A stretch of DNA of 64,000 bases from Orientallactaga sibirica. Lineage: Eukaryota; Chordata; Mammalia; Rodentia; Dipodidae. The stretch covers positions 13,936,501 to 14,000,500 of the forward strand of contig JAEOAD010000048.1 in NCBI GenBank assembly GCA_036365145.1, in the 5' to 3' direction. Under the pieces are notes generated by a model, which saw only the letters and a list, made by a program, of their open reading frames with translations, was not told the DNA's origin and ran no database searches. Of the stretch, positions 1 to 12,039 are shown piece after piece; positions within the stretch are counted from its first letter, which is position 1; each line of letters starts with the position of its first letter. A program made the position numbers and the translations under genes.

Positions 1-1010
1 TGTGCTGCAAATACAGCTGCCGTGAACAATGGTGTATGAGTTTGTCATGTGAACCTAAGTCCTGGGTGTGTCAGGATAAACGCTCAGAAAGAAATACATT
101 TGCTAGCTTGCGTGGTAGTAAACGCTTGGTTTTACAGGAGCGCCAAGTGTTTTCCAGAGCGGCTGTACCAGTTTACCTTCCCTCCAACAATGTGCGAGTT
201 ATCCAGTGTTCCCCAATTCTCACCAGCATTTGGGGTAAACATCATTTTTTATTTTAATCATTCTGATAGGTGTTGGAAGTGATACACATTGTTGTTTTAA
301 TCTACATTTCCCAAATGACGAATGATGTTGAATATCTGTGTATCCTATGCCCCATCTGTGTGTTTTCTTCAGCAAGGTGCTGTTTATGCCTTTACCTATG
401 TGCTAATTGGGTTGTTTAGGTTTTTTTGATGCTCTAGTTTCAAGAGCCCATTATGTATATTAGTCTTGTGTCAGATGTGAGGTTTGAAAGTATTTGCTAT
501 CAGTCTGCAGTAAGTCTTTTTATCCCTTTAAGAGAATATCTTACAAAATAAAAGTTTTGAATTTTGATGAGGTCCAGCTTGTTCATTTTGACTTTTATGG
601 ACAATACTTTTGATGTCCAGCCTGAGCCAAACACTCTGCTTACCCTAGATTCTCAAGATTTCCTTTTATTTTTTATTTATTTTGGGAATCATTTTTTTTT
701 TTATGAGAGAGGGAAAGAGAGCAAGAGACAGAGAAAGAGATGCACCAGGGCCTCCAACCACTGCAACAGAACTCCAGACACATATGCCACCTTGTGCACC
801 TGTGTAACCTTGAGCACATGTGTTACCTTGTGCGTCTGGCTTATAGGGATCTTGAGAATCGAACATAAGTCCTTAGGCTTTGCAGGCAAGTGCCTTAACC
901 ACTAAGCCATCTCTCCAGCCCTTAAAATGGTTTTTTTTGTGTAATTAAAAAAATTTTCCTGCTTCATATTTAAGTCTTGACTATGAATGGTTCTATGGTA
1001 TACATACATG
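1..1010 (-). mobile_element. L1 fragment (ORF2 region), split by SINE
   Basis: The text between about 250 and 600 parallels the reverse complement of the conserved mammalian L1 ORF2 3' half ('...cattctgataggtg...', then '...tgatgttgaatatc...'). The match resumes after the SINE at 690-921 up to about 1010. It is full of stops and is a dead copy. Confidence 0.65.
690..921 (-). mobile_element. tRNA-derived SINE (B2 superfamily, DIP-like)
   Basis: The tail is at the left (T-rich) and the head 'gccatctctccagccc' ends at 921 on the plus strand. It is inserted in the L1 fragment. Confidence 0.85.
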
Positions 1011-1188
1011 TGTATGTATAAATATAATATTAAAATGATTCTAAAATTATTATACATCACCTAGCAGTTTTTGTTTTATAACCTTCCAGTCCTGTGCTTA
1101 TATTATAAAGTATGCCATTTGTAGGAGTTTGTTTTAGAGGTTCATATGTGTATCAATATGTTCATACATGAAACATGCAGATAGAAAC

Positions 1189-1473
1189 TTTTTTTTTTTA
1201 TTTTTGGAGAGAGACACAGAGAGAGACAGATAGAGAGAGAGAGGATGACAGATAGAGATGGGCGTGCCAGCAGCCTCTCAGCTGCTGTGAATGAAATCCA
1301 GATGCGTGCGCCCCCTTGTGGTCAAGTGCTGCATTGCACCTTTGAGTCACTTTACATCTGGCTAAACGTGGGACCTGCAGATTGGAACCACTGGAGATTG
1401 GAACCAGATTGGAACCAGAGTTCTTTGGCTTAGCAGGCAGGTGCCTTAACCACTAAGCCATCTCTCCAGCCCC
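1189..1473 (-). mobile_element. tRNA SINE, B-box-multiplied subfamily, with TSD
   Basis: A 15-bp direct repeat (cagatagaaactttt) flanks the element at 1178-1192 and 1473-1487. The region 1378-1425 carries three copies of the B-box core (attggaacc) instead of one. Confidence 0.85.
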
Positions 1474-1487
1474 AGATAGAAACTTTT

Positions 1488-2227
1488 AAAACAAAAAATA
1501 GAAGATATTATCATTTAAGCTTTTCAGTCTGTCATGAACATTCTCCATGGCAACTATCTGGCGTCTTCATCAGAGCAGTCCAGTTTGCCATCATGTGCAA
1601 GTCACTCTCAGTGGGTTCGTGAATCTCCTATTAAGGCACTGCAGGGTGTCCATCAAGCTGAACCCTCTGCACTTTGAGGGAATCTGCTGATTCCTAGCAA
1701 GGGTCCCTGGCTAGGAGGTGACCATCTCTGTCACTGTCATACTTGACCAATGGCTTCCCTGAGCATGCTGAAAAGGAAAGACTATACACCTCCACTGGCA
1801 AAGAACCAGAGAAAACAGATGAGATGAGGTTAGCTGGGCCCGTGCACTGGGGAGCTTGTTTTTCTCCCTGCTGCCATCTCCCCTTCTTTGCGACAGCACT
1901 CTGTGTGTGCAGATGTGCCAGAGGACCCGGGTGCACACATGTTCCTCCCTCTTCCTTCGGTACCTAAGAGGACAGCGATCATTGAGTGTGTTTTCCTTTG
2001 TGCCTTCTGTCCTGGAAAGAATGGCTACAGCCCCTTCTGCTCGTGTCAGCTTCCGCTTTGGTCCGCATGCTGCCAGGTTTGGGGAGAAGGCTACAAACTC
2101 AGCCAGTCAGACTGGCCTGGGTGAGTACTGGGGAAAATGAGTAATAACCAGCCTGGGTGAGATTACTGTGAAGTATTAATATGAAAATGGGCAAAAATCA
2201 CTTGGTAGTCTTCCACACCAGCAATCT
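1488..2227. other. Unassigned, no gene or repeat recognised
   Basis: I see only short overlapping chance ORFs in several frames here, without splice or family signals. Confidence 0.5.
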
Positions 2228-2462
2228 GTTTTTTTAAAAATATTTATTTATTTGAGGGAGAGAAAGAGGTAAAGAGAGGGAGAAAAAGAGAGGGAGAGAG
2301 AGGAAGGGAGACTGGGCACACAAAGGCCTCCTGCCAATGCAAATAAACTCAGATAGATGTCGCACTTTGTGCATATGGCTTTCCATGGGTACTGGTGAAG
2401 TGAACCCAAGCCACCAGGCTTTGTGAGCAAGTGCCTTTAACTGCTAAGCCACTGCTCCAGCC
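2228..2462 (-). mobile_element. tRNA-derived SINE
   Basis: A T-rich/GA-rich left end leads to the head complement 'gctaagccactgctccagc' at the right. It is diverged from the younger copies. Confidence 0.8.
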
Positions 2463-2529
2463 TCACCTTTATTCAGGGAATAGCTTCCCTGGGTCAAAGC
2501 ACTCAACATCACTATATAAGAAATACTTG

Positions 2530-2890
2530 AGAGCTGGAGAGATGGCTCAATACTTAAGTCATTTGCCTGCAAATCCTAATGACCCAAGTTTGATTCCCTA
2601 ATACTCACATAAAGCATGAAGTGGTGCATGCATCTGGAGTTCATTTGCAGTGGCTAGAGGCCCTAGTATGCCTATTCTCTCTCTATCTGCTTCTTTCTTT
2701 CTCTCTCTCTCTCAAATAAATAAATAATTTTTTTTTGAAGTAGTGTCTCACTCTAGCCCTGGCTGACCTGGCATTCACTATGTAGTCTCAGGGTGGCCTC
2801 AAACTCATGGCGATCCTCCTACATCTGCCTCCCGAGTGCTGGGATTAAAGGTATGCACCCAGCTCAAATAAATAAATAAAATATTTAAAA
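2530..2890 (+). mobile_element. tRNA-derived SINE, tail interrupted by B1
   Basis: The head 'ctggagagatggctcaa', a body and a CT-rich region end in AAATAAATAA at about 2728. The A-rich tail continues after an inserted B1. Confidence 0.85.
2729..2864 (-). mobile_element. B1 SINE (7SL-derived), nested in SINE tail
   Basis: This is the reverse complement of the B1 body, ending 'gtgctgggattaaaggtatg'. The repeated caaataaataaataa on both sides marks its target-site duplication in the older SINE tail. Confidence 0.9.
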
Positions 2891-4290
2891 ATTCATTTAA
2901 AAGAGATATACTTGAGGGGTCCCTGCATGTGCGTAGGCATTTGCTGCAGGGAGCAGGGCTAGGATGCTAACATCCAGTGCAAGGAGGCTCTCATGCTACC
3001 AGCCAGGGTTAAATTTTAAGAGATATTTCACCTAGGTTTTCATGTTTCTTTAGCATTTCTGTTTTTCTTTTCTCTCTTGGGCCCTTTGCAAACATTTCAA
3101 ATTCTTGTTGACGTATGCTATGCCCAACGCATATGTTTCCTACTTCATTTGAAGACTCATGATTTGTAAATATGTTAATATGGACACTTTCCCCTGAGAA
3201 TACGTCCGGAGGGGCAGATCCTTGGCTGAAGCATTGGCAGTTCTGCCTTTGCGCTTAGTGAGCATGCGCAGTGTTTCGTTTATTTCTCCTGAGGGTTCCG
3301 GGAGGTCAGTGTCTCCAAGACAAAAGGGGGTGTTGGAAGCAGGCACTGGCCACAGTGAGGAGAGGCCATACTGGGGCTTCTGTCACCCCAGAACACAGGT
3401 TCCTGGGTACTCTCTATTGCTTCATGGGAGGTATTTAATTTGGTTTGCACTAAATAGGCTAGTGTTGGAATAAAAAGTATCAATGTCACTTGTGAAATCA
3501 AATCAAATTCTAATACTTATTTTGTCGACCCACATTTCGCTTCAGGGATCATAAAAGTCACCAAGAACCACCAAATGCTGTTCATCCAGTGGTAAAGTGG
3601 GAAGTCTGAACACCCCAATGGAGGGAGCAGTGCAAACCAGTAGGACGAACTGGAATGCACTCTGCTGTACCTAGCAATGGTGAAGAAGTTTGCATAATCC
3701 AGCTGTAGGGGAAACATTTACATATGTGCACAAAAGGTATGCACAGATACGCTCTTCCCAGCCACCAACAATAGTTCCACAGTGAAAGCAGGCCGACATG
3801 TGCATGTGCAAGGGGAGGGGCCTGCAACACTCCAGCGCAGCTCCTGCAGCAGTAGAAATGGAAAAGAGGTACATGGATCACAGGAATGGGTCTTACAAAG
3901 GTGGAGTGAATTAAAGACAGGAGAGCCTTTTGATATCCTTAACATTTACAGGTGGTACACGACTACGTGTCAGCCACAGGTAAGTATTACGTCCCTGGTA
4001 GATGTTCTGCAGCAGACTCAAGAATGGGATCAGCATCTTGGATAGCTCTAGTGGCTGAAGGTAATAGATTGGGAGGGAAATGAAGGGGTAAAAAAAATTC
4101 AGATTTATTCATTTTTAAGAGCTGAGCACATGAACATCTGAAAAGTTTCAGAGTCATTTTAAAACGGTAACAATACGGATATGTGGCATATGAAAGTAAC
4201 TCTTCCCATCCCCAAAACGTGTTGGACTTGATGAGATTCTCCTCCTCCCAGGCTCTTCCAAGCCATTCTGCTGTGACAGGGAATTGGTCT
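2891..4290. other. Unassigned stretch
   Basis: No family was recognised. Two overlapping minus-strand frames of 99 and 75 residues at 3582-3945 look like chance ORFs. Confidence 0.45.
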
Positions 4291-4299
4291 CATTGAAAA

Positions 4300-4400
4300 T
4301 CTAAGAGAAGCTTCTGGAGGTTAGTGACTTACCAAGATCACACAGCCAGCAAAGTCCACATTCAGAGCCAGAGTTCAAGTTCAAGACCCCTTTCTGGACA
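4300..4400 (+). mobile_element. MIR fragment
   Basis: 'ttagtgacttaccaagatca' followed by 'cacacagccag' matches the conserved MIR core-SINE segment. Confidence 0.65.
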
Positions 4401-4464
4401 TTTTTACTTGTGGTGAGCATTTCCGTGTTTGCATAATCTTGAGAATTTTTTGGCCAATGGGGAA

Positions 4465-4560
4465 GATTTTCATTTGACAGACTGGAAAACTGATAGCGAT
4501 AAAGCTATTTTTCATAGGTAACATATATAAGACCACACAGTAAAGCAGGGTTGGGAACTA
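4465..4560 (+). mobile_element. Probable second MIR fragment
   Basis: 'gacagactggaaaactgata' followed shortly by 'gaccacacagtaaagcaggg' has the MIR core order. Confidence 0.5.
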
Positions 4561-4594
4561 TCCCGACACCCATGAACTTTTGATTCATTTGCGT

Positions 4595-4741
4595 TTTTTT
4601 CTTTTTTTTTACAAAGTAGGACCTCACTCTAGCCCAGGCTGACCTGGAATTCACTATGTAGTCACAGGCTACATCATGGTGATCCTCCTACCTCTGCCTC
4701 CTGAGTGCTGGGATTAAAGGTGTGTGCCACCACGGCTGCTG
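4595..4741 (-). mobile_element. B1 SINE
   Basis: Poly-T at left, then 'acctggaattcactatgtag', ending with the B1 head complement. Confidence 0.9.
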
Positions 4742-6663
4742 CCCACCTCCCAGCTAGAGTAGCTAAGATTCCATTTCACAACTACATTTCTATCTGTATA
4801 AATTCCTTAACGTGGCCCAGTTTGTTTACTGCATGCTTGTATATTAACCATACGAAGTGGAAGCATCCTACAATGATTAGAGCAAGAAACAGGTCATTGT
4901 TGTGAGTGAAGACATCAATTCCTCATTCAAGCAGGCTCTGGAGCAGTGGATAAGCAAGCTTATGACCAACTCAGTACAACGTAGCCAGAGCACACGGGCC
5001 TGCGTGTGTGGCCTGTGCCCCATGGGTCAGGATCTGTGTTTCCCTGCTGTGCTAGATAAATATCATTAATATTATCCTGTTAATGCTGTCACAGTGAAAA
5101 AACAGAAGTCAAATTTTATTGCATTATGACTATACTCTAAAGATAAATACGTATGTCGGTATGTATCTAAGCACATATACATACATATATAGACATATTT
5201 CTATGCATATTTATGTTCATATATGTATATTTGCACGTATCACTGTGATTATATAATTATAATGATCTGACTTCTGATTTTATATGCAAAAAGAAAAGAA
5301 AACCATATACGTGCACACATATAATTGAGTTCGGAGATATAGAATTTCTGGCGCTTTACCCCTTTTGTCATGAGTTTTACATGGATTTTCTAAAGTGGAG
5401 ACTGACCGTCAGATTATCTTACAGTTCATCTACCCTGCCTCAGCACTTCACGATCACTTCCTGCCCTCGCTCCACTCTTCCCACGAGGGCGCATTTCCGG
5501 GGAGACGTGGTGCGGTGTGATGCATTGCTGAAAAGGGAGACTCAACAGCCCTACTTTGTCTTGGGAGATAAGATCAAATGCACTGCACTTACTTTGTGTG
5601 TCTCGATTTTGCTAAGGGTATGGCAAATTATACAGTGACATGGAAAGACCAAATGCTATCAAACCCTTTTCATGAAATTCTGATCCTGCCAAACTAAACT
5701 CCCTAGTACACTCAAGTCTTGTTACCCTATTGGGGCATTACAGAAACCCACATATCACTTCAAGCTTGAAAAAGCATGTTTAGAGCTATCAGAGAGTCCA
5801 ATTTCATCAAATGCAGGTAAACCTTTCAAATCTTATAAGCCCTTGTGAGGGTATTATATTTAATCTTTATCAACCCACCCAACCATGAGAATTCATCCTT
5901 ACAATTCCAAAGAATGAAATTGGAACATTACAAATGAGGTCCAGATTTCCAGCTAGGATCTTCAAATGCTCAGGATGTATGCCATTCCGTCAGCAGGAGG
6001 GGGTTCGGTTTCATTTACCTCCTATCTCCCCCTTGCCCTGCCGAAAGGGGCTGTTTCAATGTGACTTACATCTCTGTGCTAACAGCTGCTCTTTTTGAAA
6101 TGACTGGTTTCTTAACAAATTGTAGACTCAAAATCTAATTGAGAGCAAAAGGTTATAAATTGAGAAACAGAATCACCAAAAACAATGGGACATGTCACTA
6201 TGTAATAGCTAACATGTGAAAGCCTACCCAGCTCAGCCATAGTGAATAATTTCAAGCTGCAAAGCAATTACATAAACAAAAGATGCCACACATGGTGTGA
6301 TGACAGGTAATTTGAATTCTTTTCCCACCACGCTTCTCCTGAAGTTCCAAATAATGCCCCCAATACTCTAGTTTTTCTCTATGGTTCTGATGACAGTTGT
6401 ATAGAAATCTCATTCTGTGCTAAGCATTGCAAAAGTGTTTTACGTATGAAATCAGCTCCGTACATTGTGCCATGAGAAGGGCAATGGATGAACAATGTAC
6501 CCAGTGGTAAGACTTGCTATGTTTAATAGTGCATGAAATAATAGTCTTTTAATTTGTTTATCTTTTCAGCAAGACATAAATGTAAGTGATATTATAGGAA
6601 AGATATGTGAAATGGTTCTTCTATGTATTAATTTGTGTTGCTTTTAAAAAACTTAAAAGGGGG
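4742..6663. other. Mostly unique sequence
   Basis: It contains an AT-rich TACATATA stretch at about 5140-5260 and weak MIR-like pieces near 5860 and 6410. The 6060-6310 part is repeat-free and AT-rich and could be a conserved noncoding element; the sequence alone cannot show this. Confidence 0.4.
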
Positions 6664-6664
6664 G

Positions 6665-6880
6665 TGGCTGGAGAGATGGCTTAGCGGTTAAGGCATTTTG
6701 CTTGTGAAGCCTAAGGATCCCAGTTGGATTCTCCAGGTCCCACATAAGCCAGATGCACATGGTGGCACATGCGTCTGAAGCTCACCTGCAGTGGCTGGAG
6801 GCCCTCTCTCTTTCTCTCTATCTATATACCCCTCTCTCTGTCTCTAATAAATAAAATAATAATAATAAAATCTTTAAAAA
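6665..6880 (+). mobile_element. tRNA-derived SINE with TSD
   Basis: The head 'ggctggagagatggcttagc' is intact and the tail ends in A-rich sequence. AAAACTTAAAAGG is repeated on both sides. Confidence 0.9.
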
Positions 6881-6892
6881 CTTAAAAGGCAC

Positions 6893-6899
6893 TTTTATT

Positions 6900-6940
<41 letters not shown>

Positions 6941-7087
6941 ACACACAGAGAGAGAATGGGTATGCCAGGGCCTGTAGCCATTGCAAACAAACTCCAGACA
7001 CACGTGCCACCATGGGACCTGGAGACTTGAACCTGGGTCCTTAGCTTCACAGGTAGTGCCTTAACCCCAAAACCGTTTGTCCAGTTC
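6893..7087 (-). mobile_element. tRNA-derived SINE with (ATTT)n tail
   Basis: The left end is an (ATTT)n run (6896-6938), the poly-A-type tail of this minus-strand element; the head complement is diverged. Confidence 0.85.
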
Positions 7088-7399
7088 TAAAAGGCATTTT
7101 TACATCAAAGGGGACCAGACAAATGAATTTAGATATTTTTCCAACGATATAATTCAAGATAGGAACCCACAGTTTACAAGTAATTTTTCCATATATCTTA
7201 CATGTTCTCAACTGAGACATTAATTTCTCTCAAGTCAGTTATGAAATGCAGTCATATTTTGTTTTCTCTAATTTGGGTAGTCAGCAATCAATGAACAATG
7301 TGACAAAAAGCCAGAACTGGAACAACATATTATTCAATTGAACTTCAAACATATGAGCACACACCTCTATTTGCCAGATCTGAATGAGGAGAAAGGTTC

Positions 7400-7990
7400 T
7401 TTCCAAGGCTCAAGGTGCATTGTGGAAGAGGTGGCAGAAAGAATGTAAGAGGCAAAGGAAGGTTAGGACTGCTTACAGTGCAATCATTCAGACACAAATT
7501 GGCCTTGATAGCCATAATCTCACAGTGCCTAGTACTACCTTCACAAGACCCTCATAAAGGAGGAAAAGATAGGCTGGAGAGATGGCTTAGTAGTCAAGAT
7601 GCCTGCCTGCCTGCCTGCGAAGCCTAAGAATACCTGTTTGATTCTCCAGGTCCCATGTTTAGCCAGACACAGTGATGCAAGGGTGCAATGTCACACATGC
7701 ACACAAGGGGGCCCATGTGTCTGGAGTTCATTCACAGTGGCTGAGAGGCTGCTGGCACACCCATTCTTTCTCTGTCTCTGTCTCTCTCTCTAAATTAAAA
7801 AGAGAGAAAGTTGAATCCAAACTTAAAAAAAAAAAGGAGGAAAAGATAATGACATCAGAATAAAAGAGGGACTAATGGAGAGAGGGAGGGGATCTGATGG
7901 AGTGTGGATTTGTGAAGTGGAGGAGGGAAGGGAATTATCATGGTTTATTGTCTGTAAGTATGGAATCTTTCAATATTTTTTTAAATTTCA
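7400..7990 (+). mobile_element. L1 3'UTR/3' end, split by SINE
   Basis: 'gcattgtggaagaggtggca' with 'agaatgtaagagg' and, after the SINE, 'gggaggggatctgatggagt' match the rodent L1 3' end also seen at 29290-29525. Confidence 0.55.
7572..7834 (+). mobile_element. tRNA-derived SINE, long subfamily, with TSD
   Basis: It carries the longer middle segment ('gatgcaagggtgcaatgtca'). AAGGAGGAAAAGATA is repeated before the head and after the A tail. Confidence 0.9.
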
Positions 7991-8111
7991 GGGAATCTTA
8001 GAAGAATGTAGGGTAGCAGAGATGGCTGGTGTAAATACTCTAGAAGTATTATCCAGGAGGAACACTTCAAGGATGTATTTGTATGCTTCTTTCATTTAAA
8101 AATGGCTTTGG

Positions 8112-8315
8112 CGGGCTGGAGAAGTGGCTTAGTGGCTAAAGGTACTTGCTTGCAAAGCTTTATGGCCTGGGTTCAATGCCCAGCACCCATGTAAAGCCAG
8201 ATGCACAAAGTGACACATGTGTCTGGAGTTTGTCCAGAGTGGCAGGAGGCCCCGGTCCTCCTATACACACATACATGCTTTCTCTCTCTCTCAAATAAAT
8301 AAAAATATTTTCTTT
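8112..8315 (+). mobile_element. tRNA-derived SINE
   Basis: Head 'gggctggagaagtggcttag' and tail 'tctcaaataaataaaa'. Confidence 0.88.
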
Positions 8316-8316
8316 G

Positions 8317-8490
8317 GGGCTGAAGATATTGCTTAATGATTAAAGCACTTGCTTGCAAAGCCTAAGGACCCAGGTTTGACTCCCCAGAACTCACGTAAAC
8401 CATATGCCCAAGGTGACACATATGCACAGGCTCATGGACCTGGCACACCAATTCTTCCTCTCTCTCTCTCATAAATAAAAAAAATACATA
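8317..8490 (+). mobile_element. tRNA-derived SINE, older copy
   Basis: A diverged head ('ggggctgaagatattgctta') follows directly on the previous SINE's tail. Confidence 0.85.
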
Positions 8491-8859
8491 AACAGAAAAG
8501 ATGGCTTTTACCTTAGGTTGTTGACATATTCATATTTGTACCATTTAAGTTAAAAATAAAATATTAATAATATATAAATTTTGCCCTTTTGTCTGACTTT
8601 TCTGATAATTACAATAAAAAATGATTCTTATTACTATCATATAGCATCTTTGACAAAAGGTGACATGATCCAATCACACCACTAATACACTCTAAGAAAG
8701 TTCAATGTCAATGCTGTCCAGCAACCTAAGACCATCCAAAGACGCTACCCAAAATACCAAATGACAAGGATGCTGTAATGGTTCCTCCCTGTGGTCAAAC
8801 TGAAAAATTTAGAATCACCAATGCAAACAAGTCTCTAGGCAAGTCTTTGAGGAATTTTC

Positions 8860-9415
8860 CAGATTAGGTTAACTGAGGTGGGAAGACCCACCCTAAATGT
8901 GGGTGGTACCATTCCATGGGCTGGGGGTCCTGGGCTGTATAGAAAGGAAAAAGTGGATTGGAGAGATGGCTTAGTGGGTAAGGCACCTGCCTGCGAAGCC
9001 TAAGAACACTTATTCTAATCTCCAGGTCCCACGTTTAGCCAGATGCAAAAGGGACACAAACACGCAATGTCGCCCATGCGCACAAGGGGGCGCATGTCTG
9101 GAGTTTGTTCACAGCACCTGAAAAGGCCCTGGTGTGTTCATTCACTCTCTCTGCCTCTTCCTCTCTCTCTCTGTCTAACCCAAATTAAAAAAAGAAAAAG
9201 GAAAAGGAAAAAACGAACTGAACACCAGCATTCATTGCTGTCTGCCTCCTGACTGTGGACTCAGTATGATTGGCACTCTGGCTCCCGCCACCATGTCTTC
9301 CCCACCATGATGGACTATCGCTTGGAACAGTAATCCAAAATAAACCTTCCTTCCTTAAGTGTCTTTTGTGAGGTATTTGCTCATGGTAACAAGAAAAGTA
9401 ACTAATACAAATGTT
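8860..9415 (+). mobile_element. Old LTR-like element (MaLR-like), split by SINE
   Basis: The block 8860-8950 ('gggaagacccaccctaaatg') and the block 9216-9415 ending 'aagtaactaatacaaatg' read as one element interrupted by a SINE. The family name is uncertain. Confidence 0.4.
8951..9212 (+). mobile_element. tRNA-derived SINE, long subfamily
   Basis: Head 'ttggagagatggcttagtgg', a middle segment with 'gcacaagggggcgcatgtct', and an AAAAGGAAAA tail similar to the preceding target. Confidence 0.88.
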
Positions 9416-9474
9416 GACTCTCAGAAATTATTTGTCTTAGACACATTATATTACTCAGAAGCTTCTAATATGTG

Positions 9475-9972
9475 ACTGGCAGACAAAGTCTAAGCTGTGA
9501 CCTGCCCATTTAATACCTGCCTGCTGTTGTCCATACTTTATGTAATCCCCTCTCCTTGAATGCTGGTGGGACCTGCGACTTGCTCCTAAGATAGGGTGGC
9601 ATGCCTGCATATTAGGCAGGAGTGAGGCTTCTCCTTCCTAATCTGCACAAACCCAAGGAAGTGTGCGTGGTCTCTAAGAACTGCAGATGGTCCCAAGAGC
9701 TGATGGTAGCCTCCAGGTAACAATTAACAAAAGGCTATGTGCTTCAGTTATACAGTAGCAAGCAAATTGCTTCTACTAACCACCCAAGGAAGCATGGGAC
9801 AACCGGAGGTGGCAGCATACAGCCATGCATGGTCTGTACCTTCTAAGGCCTGGGCAGAGAATCAGGTTATCCATGCTTGGACTTCTGACCAGGCAACTGT
9901 GGAATAATGTGCGTGGTTCTAAGCAAGCTCATGCATTTCATTTGTTACACAGCAGTAGCAAGCTAATGCACC
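9475..9972 (+). mobile_element. MLT1-like MaLR LTR
   Basis: 'tgtaatcccctctccttgaa' followed by 'gacctgcgacttgctcctaa', and at the far end 'catttgttacacagcagtag', follow the order of the MLT1 consensus. Confidence 0.6.
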
Positions 9973-10768
9973 TCCTGTGATGAGCCAGCCTACAACAACG
10001 TCTTGCTAATGCAATTGCTTATTTATTATAGTTATATGTGTCTCCTTTTCTGTTCTTCCTCCTTGGCGGCGAGCTGGTCTAAAGAGAGGTTCCATATCTT
10101 GTCTGACACACGGAGGGTCAATGAGCCTGTGCTAAATGAAGAGTCCAGAGAATTGATGGATGATAGAGGCACCTTATTATTCCAATGACATCTTGCTTTT
10201 CCCTCGTACATGTCTTGGTTAATCAACATGCTGAGAAAACTGGAACTATTTTTTTTTTCTAAGCAAGTCATTCATCTTCATTAAAATGGAGCTGCTGCCC
10301 TATTTCCTGGCCATACTGTTTGATTAGCTCCCTCTGGAATATTTTATAGGATTCTCTGTGGTATTTTACTAGCCTACATCATTTTGTGACATCAGGCACT
10401 TCAATAAACTAGCTATTTCTCTCCAGCTAATTATTTCATATGCGCCACTTCCTGGGGCATCCTATTAGCTTCTGTGAAGGGGGCTTAAACAAATCTCCTT
10501 TCTCTGAAACAATTTCAATCCACACGAGAACTCTATTTCTTATTCTGTTATTAGCAATAATAATCACATTCAGACTTCTAGATATTCAAAGTACATTACA
10601 CCAATTATCTTGTTTATCTGTGGAACACTCAGAGGCATTCCCCATTTTTTTTTGGATAAGAATGAAGCAGCAGAGAAATGTTTCTTAAGTTATCCCATAA
10701 GTCATGTGCTTTACTGTTTATTGTTGAAAATACATGGAGTGCTGTGTTTAGAAAAAGGAAGGCGGGAG
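9973..10768. other. Unassigned stretch
   Basis: No gene was seen. A MIR-like region lies near 10540-10640. The overlapping frames at 10003-10271 look like chance ORFs. Confidence 0.4.
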
Positions 10769-10873
10769 CCGGGCGTGGTGGCGCACACCTTTAATCCCAG
10801 CACTCGGGGAGGCAGAGGTAGGAGGATTGCCGTGAGTTTGAGGCCACCCTGAGGCTACATAGTGAATTTCAGG
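10769..10873 (+). mobile_element. B1 SINE, 3'-shortened, seeding a microsatellite
   Basis: Head 'gccgggcgtggtggcgcaca'. The body stops after 'catagtgaatttcagg' and runs directly into the purine repeat. Confidence 0.9.
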
Positions 10874-11027
10874 TGAAAAGAAAAGAAAAGGAAAGAAAAG
10901 GAAAGGAAAGGAAAGGAAAGGAAAGAAAAGAAAAGAAAAGAAAAAGAAAAGAAAAGAAAAGAAAAGAAAATGAAAAAGAAAAAGAAAAAGAAAAAGAAAA
11001 AGAAAAAGAAAAAGAGAAAAAGGAAGG
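10874..11027 (+). repeat. (AAAAG)n / (GAAA)n purine microsatellite
   Basis: About 150 bases are almost purely A and G on the plus strand, in AAAAG, AAAGG and AAAAAG units. The ORFs here encode only K/E or S/F runs and are artefacts. Confidence 0.95.
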
Positions 11028-11890
11028 CAGATCTATCATCTGCCTTAGAAGACTGTGAGTTTCCCAGAGTCTTATCTCTGTTTTATCCTGTTGCATTGTT
11101 TCTACTGGCATTCCTCTCCCTGCTCCACAAAAACGGGGCATAAGCCTTCATCACCTCACACCTAGAAAAATACAATAGCCTCTGCCCTGGGGTTGTGGCT
11201 TATCATCACCAGTGATGGGATGGCACAGGACAAGGTCTTGCTAAACTATGTTTTCTTGTGCTGAGGATTCTACAGTAAATTTCTTCAGTTTGTTAAGATT
11301 AAAAGCAACTGGTCTATGTTAAAGACTCCATAAGATTCTTTATTTACCATTCTTCCAAATCTAACATTTCCTATTGATAGGAGACAAAAAATCGCTAGGC
11401 AGTTAGGGTCACAGAACCCCCAAACTGAGCTTTTTTTTTTCCTTGAGTAAAAGCAGGAAATATCCCTAAGACTGCAAAGAGAACATGGATTTTTTTTTTC
11501 CTTATCTGTTTCTTCCTTGGAGAGACACCCTCAGGAAAGATTTCTAAGTGAGCCTACACCCTTCATAAATAACAGAGACTGATCCCTACCTATTGCTCGA
11601 TCTCACAGGTTTAAACCTGTCAGAGCTAGTCTTGCTCAGGTCATATAGAAACTGTGTCACTTCCCATAACTCTCCCTCCCCAGGCTGAGTCTTGGGGAGG
11701 GCTTCTCAACCCACTTAGCTCTCTTGCTCTGCCTTGCTTCCTTCTTTTGCATTCTGGGCATAAGCTCCCTTTCTCTTGTCCCTCCCACAATTCTAAGCTA
11801 TAATGAAATCTCTCTGAATCTTATCCTCTGCTCTACAGACTTCATCTGTCAAATTCATAAGAAAAGAATCTGGGAACACCTCCAAATTAT
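11028..11890. other. Unassigned; may be upstream part of the L1-like unit
   Basis: No family was recognised with confidence. It borders the L1-3'UTR-like region. Confidence 0.3.
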
Positions 11891-12039
11891 CAGTATATTG
11901 CTGGATGACCCACCCGAGGCAAAAGGTAAGACCCTATTGCTGCAGACACCATATGCTGCTGACACAGAAAATGGAGACACCTGGCTGGAATCTGGAAGAA
12001 ATCCAGTCCCCAGACAGTTATCTTGTCTAGTGCTGGAAA

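Noticed and set aside
2530..2600. tRNA genes (A and B boxes present)
   Set aside because: All such signals belong to tRNA-derived SINEs; none folds as a full cloverleaf with an acceptor stem at the right place.
10869..11141. ORFs encoding long Ser-Phe or Lys-Glu repeats
   Set aside because: Translation of the purine microsatellite, as at 49351-49719.
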